Origin: Apiotrichum sp. Y4204
Lineage: Eukaryota; Basidiomycota; Tremellomycetes; Trichosporonales; Trichosporonaceae
Assembly: GCA_025531455.1 (NCBI GenBank)
Contig: JAMYHL010000008.1
Location: 558,001-622,000 of the forward strand
Length of the DNA: 64,000 nucleotides
Direction: 5' to 3'
Part shown: piece by piece, positions 21,837 through 34,690 of the stretch
How positions within the stretch are numbered: the first letter of the stretch is position 1
Layout of the letters: each line of letters starts with the position of its first letter
The notes under the pieces: generated by a model
The model's input: the letters and a program-made list of their open reading frames with translations, nothing else
What the model was told of the DNA's origin: nothing
Databases searched by the model: none
Made by a program: the position numbers and the translations under genes

Positions 21837-23392
21837 AACTCTTTCCAAGTTGGAGACGTCCTGGTGAGTGATTCTTTTGATGGACATTCAAGCTGACGAC
21901 AGTGCATGTCCCGTTACTGTGATACGAATGAAATCCATATATAACCGTCAAAGCCGCAATACATACCCCGTAACATATGTGAGTCCCATGACGCTATGAT
22001 GTTGTTTTGTGTAAAAGATGTGAGCTCGCGGGCCACCGCTACCCGCTGGACGCGTTCCAAAACACTTCGCCCCGCTCGAGCCCTGCGGGGCGGAATATCG
22101 AGGACGTACATGACGAAGCTTGGAAAAGAGCACACCCTTCATAGATCCAGAGGGGCCGTGGTAAAGACGCAAGCGAACACCAGAGTACGACGAGAGTCTG
22201 TGCCTCTGTCTCACGGGTTTCGAGGCCTTCTGTGTTCCCTTCAGTACTGGGCGCGCAGGGAACCCTCGAGAAATATTGCGGCGCCGAAACAGGCCGCGGC
22301 CCAAGATATGGTCGTGTGCCGAGGATTGGCGCCAACAACGTACCGCCAGAGACTGGCGGTATGGAGTCCACAGGCAGGGTTGCGGACCCGCGAGCATTGG
22401 ATCGCAATGAATTCACTGAGCGGCATGGGACTGACACCTCAGGGAGATAGCATAACCAAATTGCATGTTTGTGTCGTTTACATCGCCAAAGCAAGCCTGT
22501 GTCCATAAAGCGCCAAGCTAAGATAACATGTATCAAATTCGGAGCTATTTACTACTGTGATCCACGCCCGCTTACAACCCGTTACCCGTTGAAGGAGCAG
22601 CACCACCGGTGCATATGGATTGACCGGATTTCGAACAATGTGGAGCTCCGCTGACCTGCTTTCCATGTCGTGGTCATGTCACTTCGTATTTCCAAGCCAG
22701 CACTCGAGACCCTGGGCAGTGGGCGTCTACTGCTGTTGATAAACAGATCTGAACCTCCACCTTGACTGTGCGCACAATTCAACCTCCACTAGTGCACGGC
22801 CCCCGCGTTACCAGTCGCCGAGTCACGTGCACTTGCGAGTAAAAATAGAGTCGACAAGTTGACCGCCCCACAGCGTTGACCGGCACAAATCATATCGACT
22901 CAAGCTGCTCTGTGTACGTAGCATACACATGCCACTGTAGGCTGCTGCAGAGCCGTCAACCTAGGAGTGCTGGCCAAGAACTTCTTCTCATGGTAGTCTG
23001 CCCTGCCACCCGGCGCTCAAGCGACATGGACATGGCCTGGGGGCTGAGCTTCGCTTGGTCAATTTCGGGAGTCTTGGCTCCACCCTGGTGTGCCAGGGGT
23101 CAAGAGTGGAGGCGGCCAGCTCCGGCAGACATTGGCCGTTGATGGAAATACCTAAGATTTTTCGGTGATTTCCCTTCCCAATCTCGTTCTCCTCGGATCT
23201 AAACGAGCCGCACGCGAGCAAAGTTATGAAATGTTACGAGTCGAGCCCACAAAGACCACAAGGTCGCAAAGACGGCAAAAGAGACATAATCTCTCTGGCT
23301 TGTTGTTCGAAGCACTACCCATCTTGTCTCTTGCCCCAACATCGTCTCAACCACAACCTCCGACTACGTGCGGACCAAATTATCGGACCGCA
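21837..23392. other. Intergenic region before the NCS1 permease gene
   Basis: The region holds several overlapping open frames of 60-170 codons on both strands from 21950 to 22540, none with recognisable domains or paired splice sites. I treat it as intergenic. The last 200 bases are likely permease promoter and leader. A diverged transposon remnant cannot be excluded. Confidence 0.4.
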
Positions 23393-25410
23393 ATGCAGTA
23401 CGACAGCGAGAAGGCCGCGAGCCTCGCGAGCCCACCGTCGCTCTCGTCGGCGAGCACCATCTACAAGCCCGGATTCGTCGGCACGGCGCAGCGCGGGATG
23501 GACTTTCTCGTCGAGCACGGCGTCGAGGAGCGCGGAATTCAGCCGCGGCCCGAGACGGTGAGTCTGGGACGACTACGTATCAATGAGATCACCGCGATCG
23601 AGAATGCGCGTCCCAAGGCCGAGACCTTTTGTCACTACTTTCGAATGGCGGCTTCCGAAGGCGTGGTCGTGCTCGTGCCCGTCATGACGCGCCGTGCATG
23701 GCGATACTTCACGCCTTTGCCACCGCCACCGGGGAATAGCTCCTGCATTCTCGAGGTGTCCACTTGATACGACTTTTCCAGATTCACGATGCTGACTGCA
23801 GGAACGCGAGCGTCTCAGCTGGCGCGCGTACCTCCCGCAGGTTGCGTTCTGGGGTGCGCTCAACACAAACATTCTGACGGTAGGTGAGCGCGGTGGGTAG
23901 CCTGACAGTAGTTCTCCGAGGGCATGCTCGGTCCCTCTGGTTTCGGCCTTGACCTGCGGACCTCCGTCCTCGTTATTGTGCTCTTCAACGCCGTGATGTG
24001 TATCCCCCCGGCGTGGCTCGCGACCAACGGCCCGCGCACCGGAATGCGCCAGATGGTCCAAGCGCGCTACGCGATGGGATACGTGCCCGTCATGGTGATT
24101 GGCTTCGCGAACTGTCTTACCTTTATTGGTTTCCTCAGCTTGATGACCATTCTCGGCGGACAATGTCTCAGTCTCGCGAGTAACAGCGAGATGAGCTGGA
24201 CTGTCGGTATTGTTGTGGTGTCGATCATCGGCCTGCTGGTGAGTGGGACCCGCGAGAATAGATGCAGGCATCTATTGTTACCATGGCGCAACTAACGTCA
24301 GCTTTCGTTCATCGGCCTGCGCGCGCTCCACATCCTCTCCCTCACGTCGCTCCCGATTGTCTTCCTGCTCTACATCGTTCTTGTGGGAGTCACCGGCAAC
24401 AAGCTTCACTTGTCGCTTGACAATGCTGCCAAGGCGGCGTCCAGTGTCACGGCATCCGGCGTCCTCGGATACTGCGCAAGCCAGATTGGATTCACTGCAT
24501 CCTACGCCGGTATGGCCAGTGACTACGTGAGTAATCATTCGATGAACACTCGGCTGACATTGCAGACCACTATCCTTCCGCCGAACACTTCCCGCCGCGC
24601 ACTTTTCGCCTGTGTCTACCTCGGCCTCTTTGTTCCCATCGTTTGCATTCAGACCTTTGGTGCAGCTTGCCAGCTCACGGCCTTCAGCATCCCCGGCTGG
24701 GAGGCCTCCGCGAAGATCGGTGCACCGAATCTCATCTTTACCATGACCGGCGGAGGCGGAGCTGCGCGCTTTGTGATGGTTCTCCTTTGTCTCTCGACCG
24801 TGGCGAACGTCGCACCCACGATCTACTCGTGTGGTCTTTCGGGCCAGGTCTGCCTCCCCTTCCTCATCAAGGTGCCCCGCTACTTCCTGGCTGTCATCGT
24901 GTTTGCCATCTACCTCCCCGTCTCGATTGTTGGCTCCACTCACTTCTTCCTTGTGCTCGAGAACTTCCTCGCGGTCCTCGGATACTGGACAGGACTGTAC
25001 CTTCCGGCGGCTATTCTCGAGCCTCTTCTCTTCCGTAACCCTGTCAACTCCTCGACCTATTGCCCCAGCATCTGGAACAAGCCTTCTAAGCTGCCGATGG
25101 GCCTTGCGTTCATCGCTGCTTGCTGTGCTGTGAGTTTCTGCTACTTCCTTGGACAAATCCCATATGACTAACTCTCAGGCTATCCCCCTCTGTGCGGCCG
25201 GCATGTCGCAGGCGTGGTGGAACGGGTGGATCGCGCGTAAGATCGGAGGAGGGTAAGTAATAAAGTGCTCGGGCAGAGGCTGTAGACTCTCTTCGGCTTG
25301 GCTTGTACTTACGCAACAGTGGCGACATCGCCTTTGAGCTCGCGTTCGTCGTGGTCACTCTCATCTTCATTCCCGGACGCTACCTGGAGCGCAAGTTTAC
25401 TGGAAGGTAA
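23393..25410 (+). CDS. NCS1-family purine/cytosine permease (FCY2-like)
   Basis: Seven exons are predicted: 23393-23557, 23802-23879, 23912-24238, 24302-24526, 24566-25129, 25179-25252 and 25320-25410, giving 507 aa. A hydrophilic N-terminus (ERLSWRAYLPQ just before the first membrane helix) is followed by about 12 hydrophobic segments. Family features are the TM1 region FWGALNTNILTFSEGMLGP, the GPRTGMRQMVQARYAMGY loop, and SQIGFTASYAGMASDY in the substrate region. Known relatives are proton symporters for adenine, guanine, hypoxanthine and cytosine (and 5-fluorocytosine) at the plasma membrane. Most exons join in phase 0. Substrate specificity cannot be read from the sequence. Confidence 0.92.
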
Positions 25411-27816
25411 ACGTATAAGTAGATTTTACTGTCCCTCTAAATCACGGTTACTTAGGTCTCGCTGCAGCTCGGCTGCATTAATTTCAGTAGTGCATGATTC
25501 ATTTTCTCTTGGTTCTTGTTGGGTTCTGTCGATGAGAGACATGTCCGGGTGGGGCTCCGCAAGGGGTCTCCTCAACCCTTGCAAAATTTCGTCTACAGAG
25601 TGACGATCAGGATCAGGCTGAGTAGCCTGGTGGATCAGCGGCGGCCTGGATCCTGTCCTGTGAGCCCTGCAGTGCAAATCCTGCCTGATCCTGCGTTATG
25701 ATTCTCGCGTCCCTGTCGATCCAGTCTAGCCTCTCTGGTCTGTCCTCTCTTGACCTGTCTATCAGTTGGTTCTCGGCTTTTTGCAACAACCGGTCGATGC
25801 CAGGGACAGGCATTAGAGTCAGACCCGGTGATCCGTGGACGTGCTTGTTTCAGTCTGGTCACGCTCCGAAGCTCCGATGGAATGGTAAGCGGAGACTGTC
25901 AACGAACGAGGCCGGGGACATTGCAACCTGTCCAGCTTGCTGTCTGCTTGAGCTGATCGCCCTCTGACCCAGACTAACCCGGAGCTTTATCGGTTATCGT
26001 ACATCAAAGCCTACCTGCGTGACCTCAACGGCGCCACCTCTCACGCCATCCACGCCAAGTATGCACGTGCTGCGGCATTGGTCTCGCGCTCTCGCATGCC
26101 TTGCGTCTTGGCCTACCAGAACAGGATATTTGTCCAGCAAGAACCCATTCATGATCAACGTCCATATGGTTTGTCGTTCTTTGCACGGTATTGGCCAACG
26201 CCGGCTGGCCGGCTAGTGACTTGGCAACATTTTTAGACTTTTTAGTGTATGCGGATCCATGGATCCTATCCGTGTGGATCGGTCAGCGTGTGGACAGTGG
26301 CTTCTCCTGCGGTGGACTAACTGTGGGAATCCCGAGGAACAGGAGTCCGTTTCGAAACCCCGTAGCGCGCTTCTGGCCATTCTGTGGCTGACCTGAAAAA
26401 CAATGCGTCTCCTGCTGTCCTGTACTCCGGTACCCCTGTCCTGTGTCCCACGTACCCATACCCCATGTTGTGCATGTGTGCCTGCTGCCTGCAATGCATC
26501 CATCCCCATGCAAATCGGTGTCATGGCTCCACGGTGCATGCGTGGGGAACAGGGGATCGAAGGATCGAGGCCACCACGAGCATTGCGTCCTTGAGCTCCG
26601 AGCGGGTACATAGTGACCACTGTGTGGTGCGTGAACCGGCCGGCGATCCGGCCACCGGCATCACGTTCTGACGTACACATGTTGAGATATGATTGGACTG
26701 GAGGGCGGCCGGGCAGTCGGTACAGTTCATTTACTCGAACCGTAGTGCGTTTGCACTACCCTCGTCCAATCCATTACCACACGCGCAGGGCTTGTATGGG
26801 GCGTGCAATGCCGCATCGAAATATTATAGCGGCAAAACTGTGCAAGGAAACTGTCAGAGCCGAGCAGCTCCGATGACGAGCGGCAGGGAACGGGCCAACC
26901 CAGTGGCGTCCACCAGCAGTCCAATGTGTGGCCCCGCCACAGGTTGCTGCGGCTGTGTGCATTTCCTGACAGGCATGTCCTGACAGGCCGGTCATTTACC
27001 CCGCCTTGCTGGGCTGCCAAAAGACCCTAAGGGCCGCCGTCAGTCACGATTAGAATGTAAACCGCCGGTTGCGTGTTGAAACCTCCGCCGTGCGATGGGA
27101 CGGCGGTGGAGAGCGCGAGCAAAAAAGCGGGTAGTGGCATATTGCACAGGCGTCAGTGCTGGTGAATGTATGCACAGACTGCTGTCGAGAAGGCGGCAAG
27201 AAGAAAAAAATGGTGACAAGGAAAGGCAAGACAGAATAAGAGCAAAGGAGAAACACACACATGAGAATCAAACATTGTACGGTATCTTTACCTCCTCTCC
27301 TATCTCTCCGATCTTTCCATCCACCACAACCTCCCACACACACACACGCGCAGTTCATTTCCGATATTGCACGCCCTCTCTTCCGCCCCACAACACCCAC
27401 TTCTCACCCCACTTTTTTGGGCCACGCGTTCTCACCACTTGACGCTATCTACTTCCACACCGCAACGCTCCCTACTATACCACCACCACCATCAGACTTG
27501 CTCACCTCCATTGCTGTGACTTGTCCGTCGTTCCGTGTGTGTCACCCACCACTTCACGAGCGTCAACATACTGTACACTCCCTTGAGCCACTATCTCACC
27601 CCTCGGTTTCTCGGTCATCGGCGGTCACAGTCGGTTCACACCCATCCCCAACCTCAACCTCCACCGATCGCAGTCGCCCAGCCGGAGCCGCCCTTGACAA
27701 CAAGCGCCAGTCCCGCGATTCCAACCCCAACCATTGTCCCACTCTCACAGTTCCCACAGTAGCCATCCGGCACTCTCGACAACCCCGTTTGTCCACTATC
27801 AGAAGACATCTCCATC
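25411..27816. other. 2.4-kb gene-poor region and long DGA1 leader
   Basis: No credible gene is visible. Bases 25411-27050 have mixed composition with only short frames. From about 27270 to 27810 the plus strand is C/T/A-rich with cacacaca and ccaccacc tracts, a probable promoter and long 5' UTR for DGA1. The 204-codon frame within it reads low-complexity Pro/Thr/His and is rejected as a protein. Confidence 0.45.
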
Positions 27817-29991
27817 ATGACCACTGCACCCTTGTGGACCGCCAACTCGCCTCATACCTCCACGGCGTCGTCTAATTCCGCCTCGACCAGCCCTGCAATT
27901 TCCCAGAAAGCCGAACTTGAGCCTGACTGCTCTGGACTTCGCCTCCGCCTCTCTGCCCCGACTTTCAACAGTGACGATGAGGCCCCCAGCCATGACGGTG
28001 CATCGAGCATCGGTGCCCTAAGCCCTCCCGAGACCCCGGACATGGTATCCCGTGCGCCCTCCCTGCTCCCCTTGAACGATGAGACCGCAATGATGGCCGT
28101 TGCGGAGAAACCCTCCAAGAGCAAAAAGAAGGTTGCTCAGAAGCAAAAGCAGAAGGAAAAGTCGAAGGGCGCGAAAAGCCCTCTCCTTGATGCTCTCAAG
28201 CTCCCGCTCAGCGAGATTATTCCGCGTCCAGTGCAGATCAAGTGAGTCCGCCCCAAGAACTGCCTGTCAAACGTGCCTGCGTTCGGAGAACTGCCAATCC
28301 GCGAACGCGCAGCTCAGGGGTAGTATCCACCGTTGCGGTGTCGTTTCTCTAGCCGCGCAGCGTGTCCGTGGATCTTCCCGATACACAGCTCGCGATCGCC
28401 TGCCATCGTCTGATGCTTGACGAATTCGGGGTGTATCGTTGAGCGCATTTGTGGTGTTTGGATGATTGCGTCCGCGTCATCCCAACTCTGTTCATGTGAC
28501 ACGAACGCCTGTATTCGCGCCTGAACGCGTTCTCGGCCTACGACAATCGTCTCGTCGCAGCTGACCGTCCAGATTTGCACCCCTCCACATCCCCCCTCAC
28601 CGTCGACTACAGACACTCGCCGTTGCAACATGGGCGCTTATGATACCGATTTGCTACATCGTTTTCTTCCTTCTCCTGTAAGTCTCAACTCGCGAAGCAT
28701 CTGTCCTGACGATTACTCAGCTCCCTGCCCTTCCTATGGCCGATCACTGTTCCTTACCTCATTTGGGCGATGTTTATCGACAACGCTCAGAACCACGGTG
28801 GACGTCGCAAGAAGTGGGCCCGCAACTTCTTCGCTTGGAAGTATTTCGCCCGTGAGTGACCTTGAGTGCGCGTACAGGGAATGCGATCCCACTCCTGACT
28901 TGGACTCCTCACAATTTTCACACACGAAAAGCACAAACGTTGACACATGCAGAGTACTATCCGTGCAGGTGAGTTTGTCCTCGTCAAAGATCGAAACAGT
29001 GTGACGTCAACGATCGAGGTATCGTCGAATGGGTTACTGACGCACGGACCAGCCTTGTAAAGGAGGCAGACCTTGCGCCTGAGGGTCGCTACGTGTTTGG
29101 ATACCACCCCCACGGAATTATTGGAATGTAAGGACAGACATCGGTACGGCGAACTTGACTAATCAAACAGGGGCGCCGTCGCAACGTTCGCTACGGAGGC
29201 TACCGGGTTCTCTGAGAACTTCCCCGGTATCAAGCCGCATCTCTTGACGCTTGGTGAGTCGTGGTTCTATTAACAGCGTCCGGTACCGACTAACAGTCAC
29301 AGAGACAAACTTCAAGATCCCGATCTACCGCGACATTCTAATGGCACATGGCATCTGCTCGGTATCGCGCAAGTCGTGTGTCAACATTCTTAACTTGGGC
29401 CCGGGCAACGCCATCACAATTGTCGTCGGAGGTGCTGCCGAGTCGCTCTCCGCCCACCCTGGAACGCATGACCTTACCCTCAAGAGGCGCCTGGGCTTCA
29501 TCAAGGTTGCCATTCGAGAGGGCGCCTCTCTTGTCCCGGTGTTTTCGTTCGGCGAGAACGATGTAAGTGGAAACTGCAGATCACCTTGTCGCGCCATCTT
29601 GGTGATCATTTATTGACAAATTAGATATACGAGCAGCTCGCAAATGAGAAGGGCACGACCGTCTACAGGCTCCAGAAGCAGTTCCAGAAGCTGTTTGGAT
29701 TCACCCTGCCTCTCTTCCACGGCCGTGGCATATTCAACTACAACTATGGCTTGATGGTGAGTACAAGACTCTAGCTGGCGCTGTGACGGTAGTCTGACTG
29801 TGTAGCCGTTCCGCCATCCCATCGTCTCGGTTATCGGCCGCCCCATCCATACCGAGAAGTGCGCACAGCCGACTCCTGAATATGTGCAGGACATCCAGAA
29901 GCAGTACATCGATGAGCTTGTGCGCATTTGGGACAAGTACAAGAACCTTTACGCGCAGAACCGCACGCGCGAGCTCACTTTGATCGAGTAA
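27817..29991 (+). CDS. DGA1: Diacylglycerol O-acyltransferase 2 (DGAT2/Dga1)
   Basis: Nine exons are predicted: 27817-28241, 28573-28677, 28721-28851, 28953-28968, 29053-29127, 29171-29253, 29303-29562, 29625-29756 and 29806-29991, giving 470 aa. A long Ser/Thr- and Lys-rich N-terminus leads into FAPLHIPPHRRLQTLAV, a hydrophobic hairpin, and the catalytic YHPHGIIGMGA motif. VVGGAAESLSAHPG, GASLVPVFSFGEND and FHGRGIFNYNYGLMPFR are further conserved blocks. The enzyme makes triacylglycerol from diacylglycerol and acyl-CoA at the ER and lipid droplets, a key step in oleaginous yeasts. The first intron (331 nt) is long. The acceptor at 28572 was chosen over a nearer one at 28602 because only it keeps the frame. 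Exon 4 is just 16 nt but restores YYPCS. Confidence 0.93.
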
Positions 29992-30210
29992 AGCTTTATC
30001 TTATGCACTGGATTTGTATCATTTGAAGCGCTTTGTACATCGGGAGCGCGGAACGGTGATGTGGATCAACATGAGTGGCATGGTGGACATCTCCATATCT
30101 TGGCCTGGTCCACCTCCACCGACACCCTGACGGATTTTTGTCTGCCTCCACTTTCCACAACTCGACATAAACTGTCTTCCGATCTATCACTCTCACCAAC
30201 TCCGCAGACC

Positions 30211-31064
30211 ATGAACCAGGCTGTATGTCGCTCTGCGTCGCATTCTCCGCGGGGCCGCCCTCTGATCTCAGGTATATATCCCGCTCGAGGACCAGTCAGC
30301 AGAGGACCAGAAATGGATGGCCGAGGCCATCGCCATGGTGCGTTTGGAGACTGGAATGGGCCGGAGTATCTGCTGACGCTTGTCCCACCTGCTCTTCCGC
30401 GTTTCCCATCTCTCTGTTTTCCCCTCCTCTTCTCTATACCCACTTTTTCAACTGCAGGCCCAAGAAGCGCTGGACAATGACGAAGTGCCCGTCGGCTGCG
30501 TCTTCGTCAAGGGCGGCGCGGCGATCGCACGAGCACGCAACCGCACAAACGAATGGCGCAACGCAACGCTACACGCCGAGCTCGAGGCGATGGACCATTT
30601 CCTCCCGCACCACCCCCCGCCGCTGAGCGGGATCACGCTGTACGTCACTGTCGAGCCGTGCGTCATGTGTGCCAGTGCGCTGCGGCAGGTCGGCATCGGG
30701 CGCGTCGTGTATGGTGCCGGAAACGACAGGTTTGGCGGGTGTGGAAGCGTGCTGGACGTCAGTGATAGGTATGTTGGAAAGAGTTTGTGGTGCTCACGCT
30801 AGTCCCATGCTTGATACCAACCCCGCGTTTGAGGCTGTCGGGGGATACCTCCGCGACGAGGCGATCATGCTGCTGCGCCGCTTCTACATGAGCGAGAACC
30901 AGAATGGTGAGTGGGGTCTAACTGCCCTTCGGACAGTATTTTGCTTACAGTCACCAGCCCCGAATCCTAAGAAGAAGGCGACGCGCGTGCTCAAGACTGA
31001 CATTCCCCCGCCCCCATCGAGCAACACCCCATCGCGTCCCTCGTCGGTGCCGCTTGAGCAATAG
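30211..31064 (+). CDS. TAD2: tRNA-specific adenosine-34 deaminase catalytic subunit (Tad2/ADAT2)
   Basis: Five exons are predicted: 30211-30222, 30272-30337, 30458-30768, 30803-30906 and 30958-31064, giving 199 aa. The deaminase zinc site is intact: HAE in TLHAELEAM with the proton-shuttling Glu, and PCVMC in VEPCVMCASAL. WMAEAIAMAQEALDNDEVPVGCV and GIGRVVYGAGNDRFGGCGS are typical of Tad2. With Tad3 it converts A34 to inosine at the wobble position of several tRNAs. The first exon encodes only four residues (MNQA). The C-terminus after the last intron is Pro/Ser-rich and unconserved. The gene is convergent with NPR3, only 73 bp apart. Confidence 0.93.
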
Positions 31065-31137
31065 CTAGTTGTAATTCACCATATGTAACATACACACACA
31101 AGGCCCAGCCAGATGTTCTGAATCTACAACTACTTCA

Positions 31138-34100
31138 CTACGGTTGGACGGTGAGCATCAGCTAAAGAGTTAGCTTGGAAGACGCTGGAGATAAGCCCTG
31201 CTACTCACATCGTTGCGGTACGCGTGAACGATATCCCCAAGCTCGCGGCGAGCCAGGCCGGTGCGGAACATGATCTCCTCAAAGGAAGTGACACCATCGA
31301 AGTACTGGACACACCTTGGCATCAGTCACTGTCGTTCAACCGTTCACGACTCACATATCAAACCGGCTCTGCATGACAGCATTCGAGTCATGCTCACGGA
31401 TGACTCGAAGCCAGCGCGCCTCGTCCTTCTGTGCGCGCCCAGGAGCGAAAATGAAGCTCGATGTGAAATGCGGGATAGTGCCGGCTTTGGGCTCGCTTTC
31501 ATCCAGACTGAACTCGCCAAATAGATGCTTAGTCGTCTCGTGTGCGTCGCCAGCAGGAGGTCCATCGCCTTCAGCGTCCGAATCCATTTCGAGGTCCGAG
31601 TCGTAATCGAGGATTGAGTCCGTAGTCGCCGTGCTGGGGCGTGGAACTTCCAGTGGGTACTGCAGTGGGGTGGGCGGCACATTGTTGAGACGAGGGACGC
31701 GAGACGCGAAGGCCACGTCGAGGGGGTTCTGCTCTGCTGCCCGCGGGGTGACAAGATCCGAGTTTGGAGATGTCATGGCAGACACCGATGAAACAGTCGC
31801 AGCGCCAAAGGAAGGGCGTGTGCTGCGCGATCCGCCCGACGTCTTAGAGTTCATTGATTGGGATCGCTTACGCAACCACTTTGTCCGCCGCCGGTGCCAG
31901 AGTCGTCTCCAGGCTACCTCCTTCACTGCAGGAGAGGCAATGACACGCGCGCGTGTGCGGACTTGTTGGACCAAGTCGTTCTTGAGGAGCCATCCAACAG
32001 CACGGAGATATGTTTCGCGGTCTATATGCGTGTCGCGTGGGATGAAGTCGCGGAGCGGCAGAGGCGCCATGGAGATGCCGGCGACAAACTGCACCAGCGG
32101 AGGCAGTTTTGGGAAGAGAATGTTCCACCGACGCTGGTGTTGGGCGAGTGTACGCAAGTGATCGGAAATAGTGGTTGGGATAAACATGTTGCGCAGACGA
32201 CTGCTGATCACGTCAATGAGTATGGCGCGCTTGCTTTGCACCAGCTCGCGGGCGAGGGGTATCACAATGCCTTCAAGGTCAAAGCGAAGCGTATGTGCTA
32301 TTTCCTGTAGTGGCTTGGTGATATCGCAAGCCGCAATCAGAGCCGAGAGCAGCTCATCCTCTTCCCGTTGTGAGCGGGTATTACGGCGGACACTCTCACG
32401 GGCAGATGCCATTGACGCAATGGGATCCGCCTCCTCGTCTTGCAAAATCAGTAGCGTTTGCCATGGGTCGACTCGTAGATGTGGCTGTTTAGAAAGCAAC
32501 AGTCCGTCTGGACCAGTGACCCCGGCCCACTCCTCGTCGCTGTCGCTGCTATCGGTGTCGATTGCTAATGCTACTCCGCAGTCCATGTTGACGCGCTTGG
32601 GCGGTAGGACGATGGAGATGGGGATGGTGCCCACATTGACAATGACAGTCGTTGGCAAGTTGGAGAAATGGCTGTTGATAGCCTTCCCTTTAAGTTTGTG
32701 CAAAGCTGAAAACAGTTCGTGCAAGCTCTGGGCAAGGTCCGACTGTTCTACACATTGACGGAGACAGTCGACAACAGGAACACCTGAACATGTCAGTATA
32801 GCACTAGATTCTAGGCTTACCATCCGCTATTGCCTTCTCCCTAATCCTTGCCAGCTCCCTGACCTGCTTCCCAACCCAGTTGTCCTTAACCTGCAAGGCG
32901 TATGCGGCTGCGGTCCACTTGAAGGCGATTTCTCGGTAGATATGATTCAACGCTTCATTCAAGGGCGCTTCGCCCTCCGGTCGCGTGTCTGGTTTGTCGA
33001 TGATGAGCACCAGATGGAACATGTTCAATGTCGCCGCGTCCTCCTCCTTTTTAGCGTTATTGTTGCGCGCCAGGGATGTCGACGCCGACATTGAGGAGGT
33101 CAAATCAGCGGTGGACGCAGCCATGCCATTCGACACGCTGTCGTTACTGGTATTGTTGGGACTACTAGAGCTGTTGGCACCGTTGGCATTGGTGGTAGTG
33201 CCGGTGGTACTGATAGTGTTGGTAGTGTTGGTAGTGTTGGTAGTGTTGGTAGTGTTGGTAGTGTTGGTAGTGTTGGCAGTGCTGGCATTGTTGGAAGCAC
33301 TGGAGCTGCTCGCAACATTGGCGTTGCTGGCGTTCATGGCATCCCGATGCAGCGCGTCGCGATGAAGGTTGGGCAGACTGGCAGAGCTCTCGTGCAGCCG
33401 CTCAAAGCGAGAATGCGGGCTCTCGGGGTGTTCCGCAACGGGACGCAATGATGCCTCGCGTGGTGCCGGCGAGTCATTCATCCGTCGGCCACGGGACACT
33501 CGCCGCGGCTCGTCGTCCTCGTCCTCGTCGCTGTCGTATGTGGGGAACTGCCACTTCCCGTCCGCGGAGTTGCACACTGGATGTCCGATGAATATGAGCT
33601 CGTTCACAGACACCTCAAACTTGCGGTTACATGCCGCTCGAGGCGGCGTCAACAGATCCCCGAGGAAGTCGAGACTGTATCCCAGCGCATTGTTGTATTG
33701 GGCCTCTACGAACGCATTCGTCTTGCCTCCCCCGCGCTTACTGTTCCCGATGCGAGCTGTGGCCTCGCTCTCAACGACACTCCCTCTCCGGCCATCATAG
33801 ACAATCTCAGTGAACGGTTTCGGAGCGTTCAAGCGCGCCGACGGGGCATTCGATTCGGTATCCGAGCTGTACCGTCGCGGAGTGTGGCTGCGCGATGCAC
33901 CACCATCAAACATGCGATCAAAGTCCGAGTCATCTGACGAGGAGCTCGTATCTGTCGGTGAGCTCCCCACTTCGGTGATATGGCTGTGGAAGCTGCCCGT
34001 GCTGTTGGGCGGCATGCCGTTTGCGGACGAGGTCGATCCGTCGCGTCCACGACGGCTCGCGACTGCGCGTCCGCTCGACGCATTCGATCCCCATATATAC

Positions 34101-34342
34101 GTGCCGCTGCGTGCACGAGACCCGGCCGGCCCACTCCCCCGTGATCCCTCGACGCGGTGCCGCGGGAACAGCCGGTGCGACTTGTGGTCTACGGTCGAGT
34201 CCTTCGCGGTGTACGTTGCGATCGAGTAGACGGGCTGCTGTAGACGCGTCTCTGGCGATGTCGGGTCCGGGGGATACCGGAAGACATAACGGTCCCGCGA
34301 CGTCGAGGAGACGAAGAGGATCCCGAGGATGTTCTCCGCCAT
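31138..34342 (-). CDS. NPR3: Nitrogen permease regulator 3 (Npr3, GATOR1/SEACIT subunit)
   Basis: Four exons are predicted (transcript order): 32821-34342, 31355-32783, 31209-31314 and 31138-31161, giving 1,026 aa. The N-terminal block starts AENILGILFVSSTSRDRYVFRYPPDP. Further Npr3 blocks are GYSLDFLGDLL, FEVSVNELIFIGHPV, FHLVLIIDKPD, DPWQTLLIL, and C-terminal YFDGVTSFEEIMFRTGL. Npr2-Npr3-Iml1 is the GAP complex that inhibits Gtr1/Rag and TORC1 at the vacuole when nitrogen is short. The ATG at 34342 is preferred because the upstream in-frame codon is TTG. A low-complexity insert near residues 350-450 carries an Asn-Thr-Thr repeat. The short final exon and the acceptor at 31315 are the weakest calls. 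Confidence 0.88.
33216..33278 (+). repeat. 9-bp minisatellite in the NPR3 coding region
   Basis: Seven head-to-tail copies of gtgttggta (last copy with one change) encode, on the minus strand, repeated Asn-Thr-Thr in a low-complexity linker of Npr3. The period is a multiple of three, so copy-number change would keep the frame. Confidence 0.9.
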
Positions 34343-34690
34343 CGCTGTGGCCGGTGATGTAGGTGATGTCAACAGTTGTCAAAGGCAGAAAGATGGTGGG
34401 TGCTTGAGTTGGACAACTGCATGGTACGGGATACATACACTACATGGTGCGTGATTCATGTCCTTGTAACGAAATGCTGATGTCATTTACTAATGGGCAT
34501 TAATAGCGGAGCCAAACCAGATAGGGCCTTGAACCAGTCATCATAATCGGCCCTGGCCGCCTGAAATCGTGGTGCCGGTGACGCTGAAGCCGTGTCGATG
34601 CTGTCGTCGTCAACACCCCCATCTCCGTCGAGTTCTCTTCACCCAGCTATCTTATCTCATCTACTTTTCAGCTACGACTTGCATCGAATC
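34343..34690. other. Divergent promoter region NPR3 / EMC7
   Basis: This 348-bp gap lies between two genes read outward, so it should carry both promoters. The part from 34610 to 34690 is C/T-rich and likely EMC7 leader. No other feature is visible. Confidence 0.55.

Noticed and set aside
24278..25156. 292-codon minus-strand open frame inside the NCS1 permease
   Set aside because: It is antisense to a well-supported transporter, highly charged without domain signature, and typical of GC-rich antisense frames.
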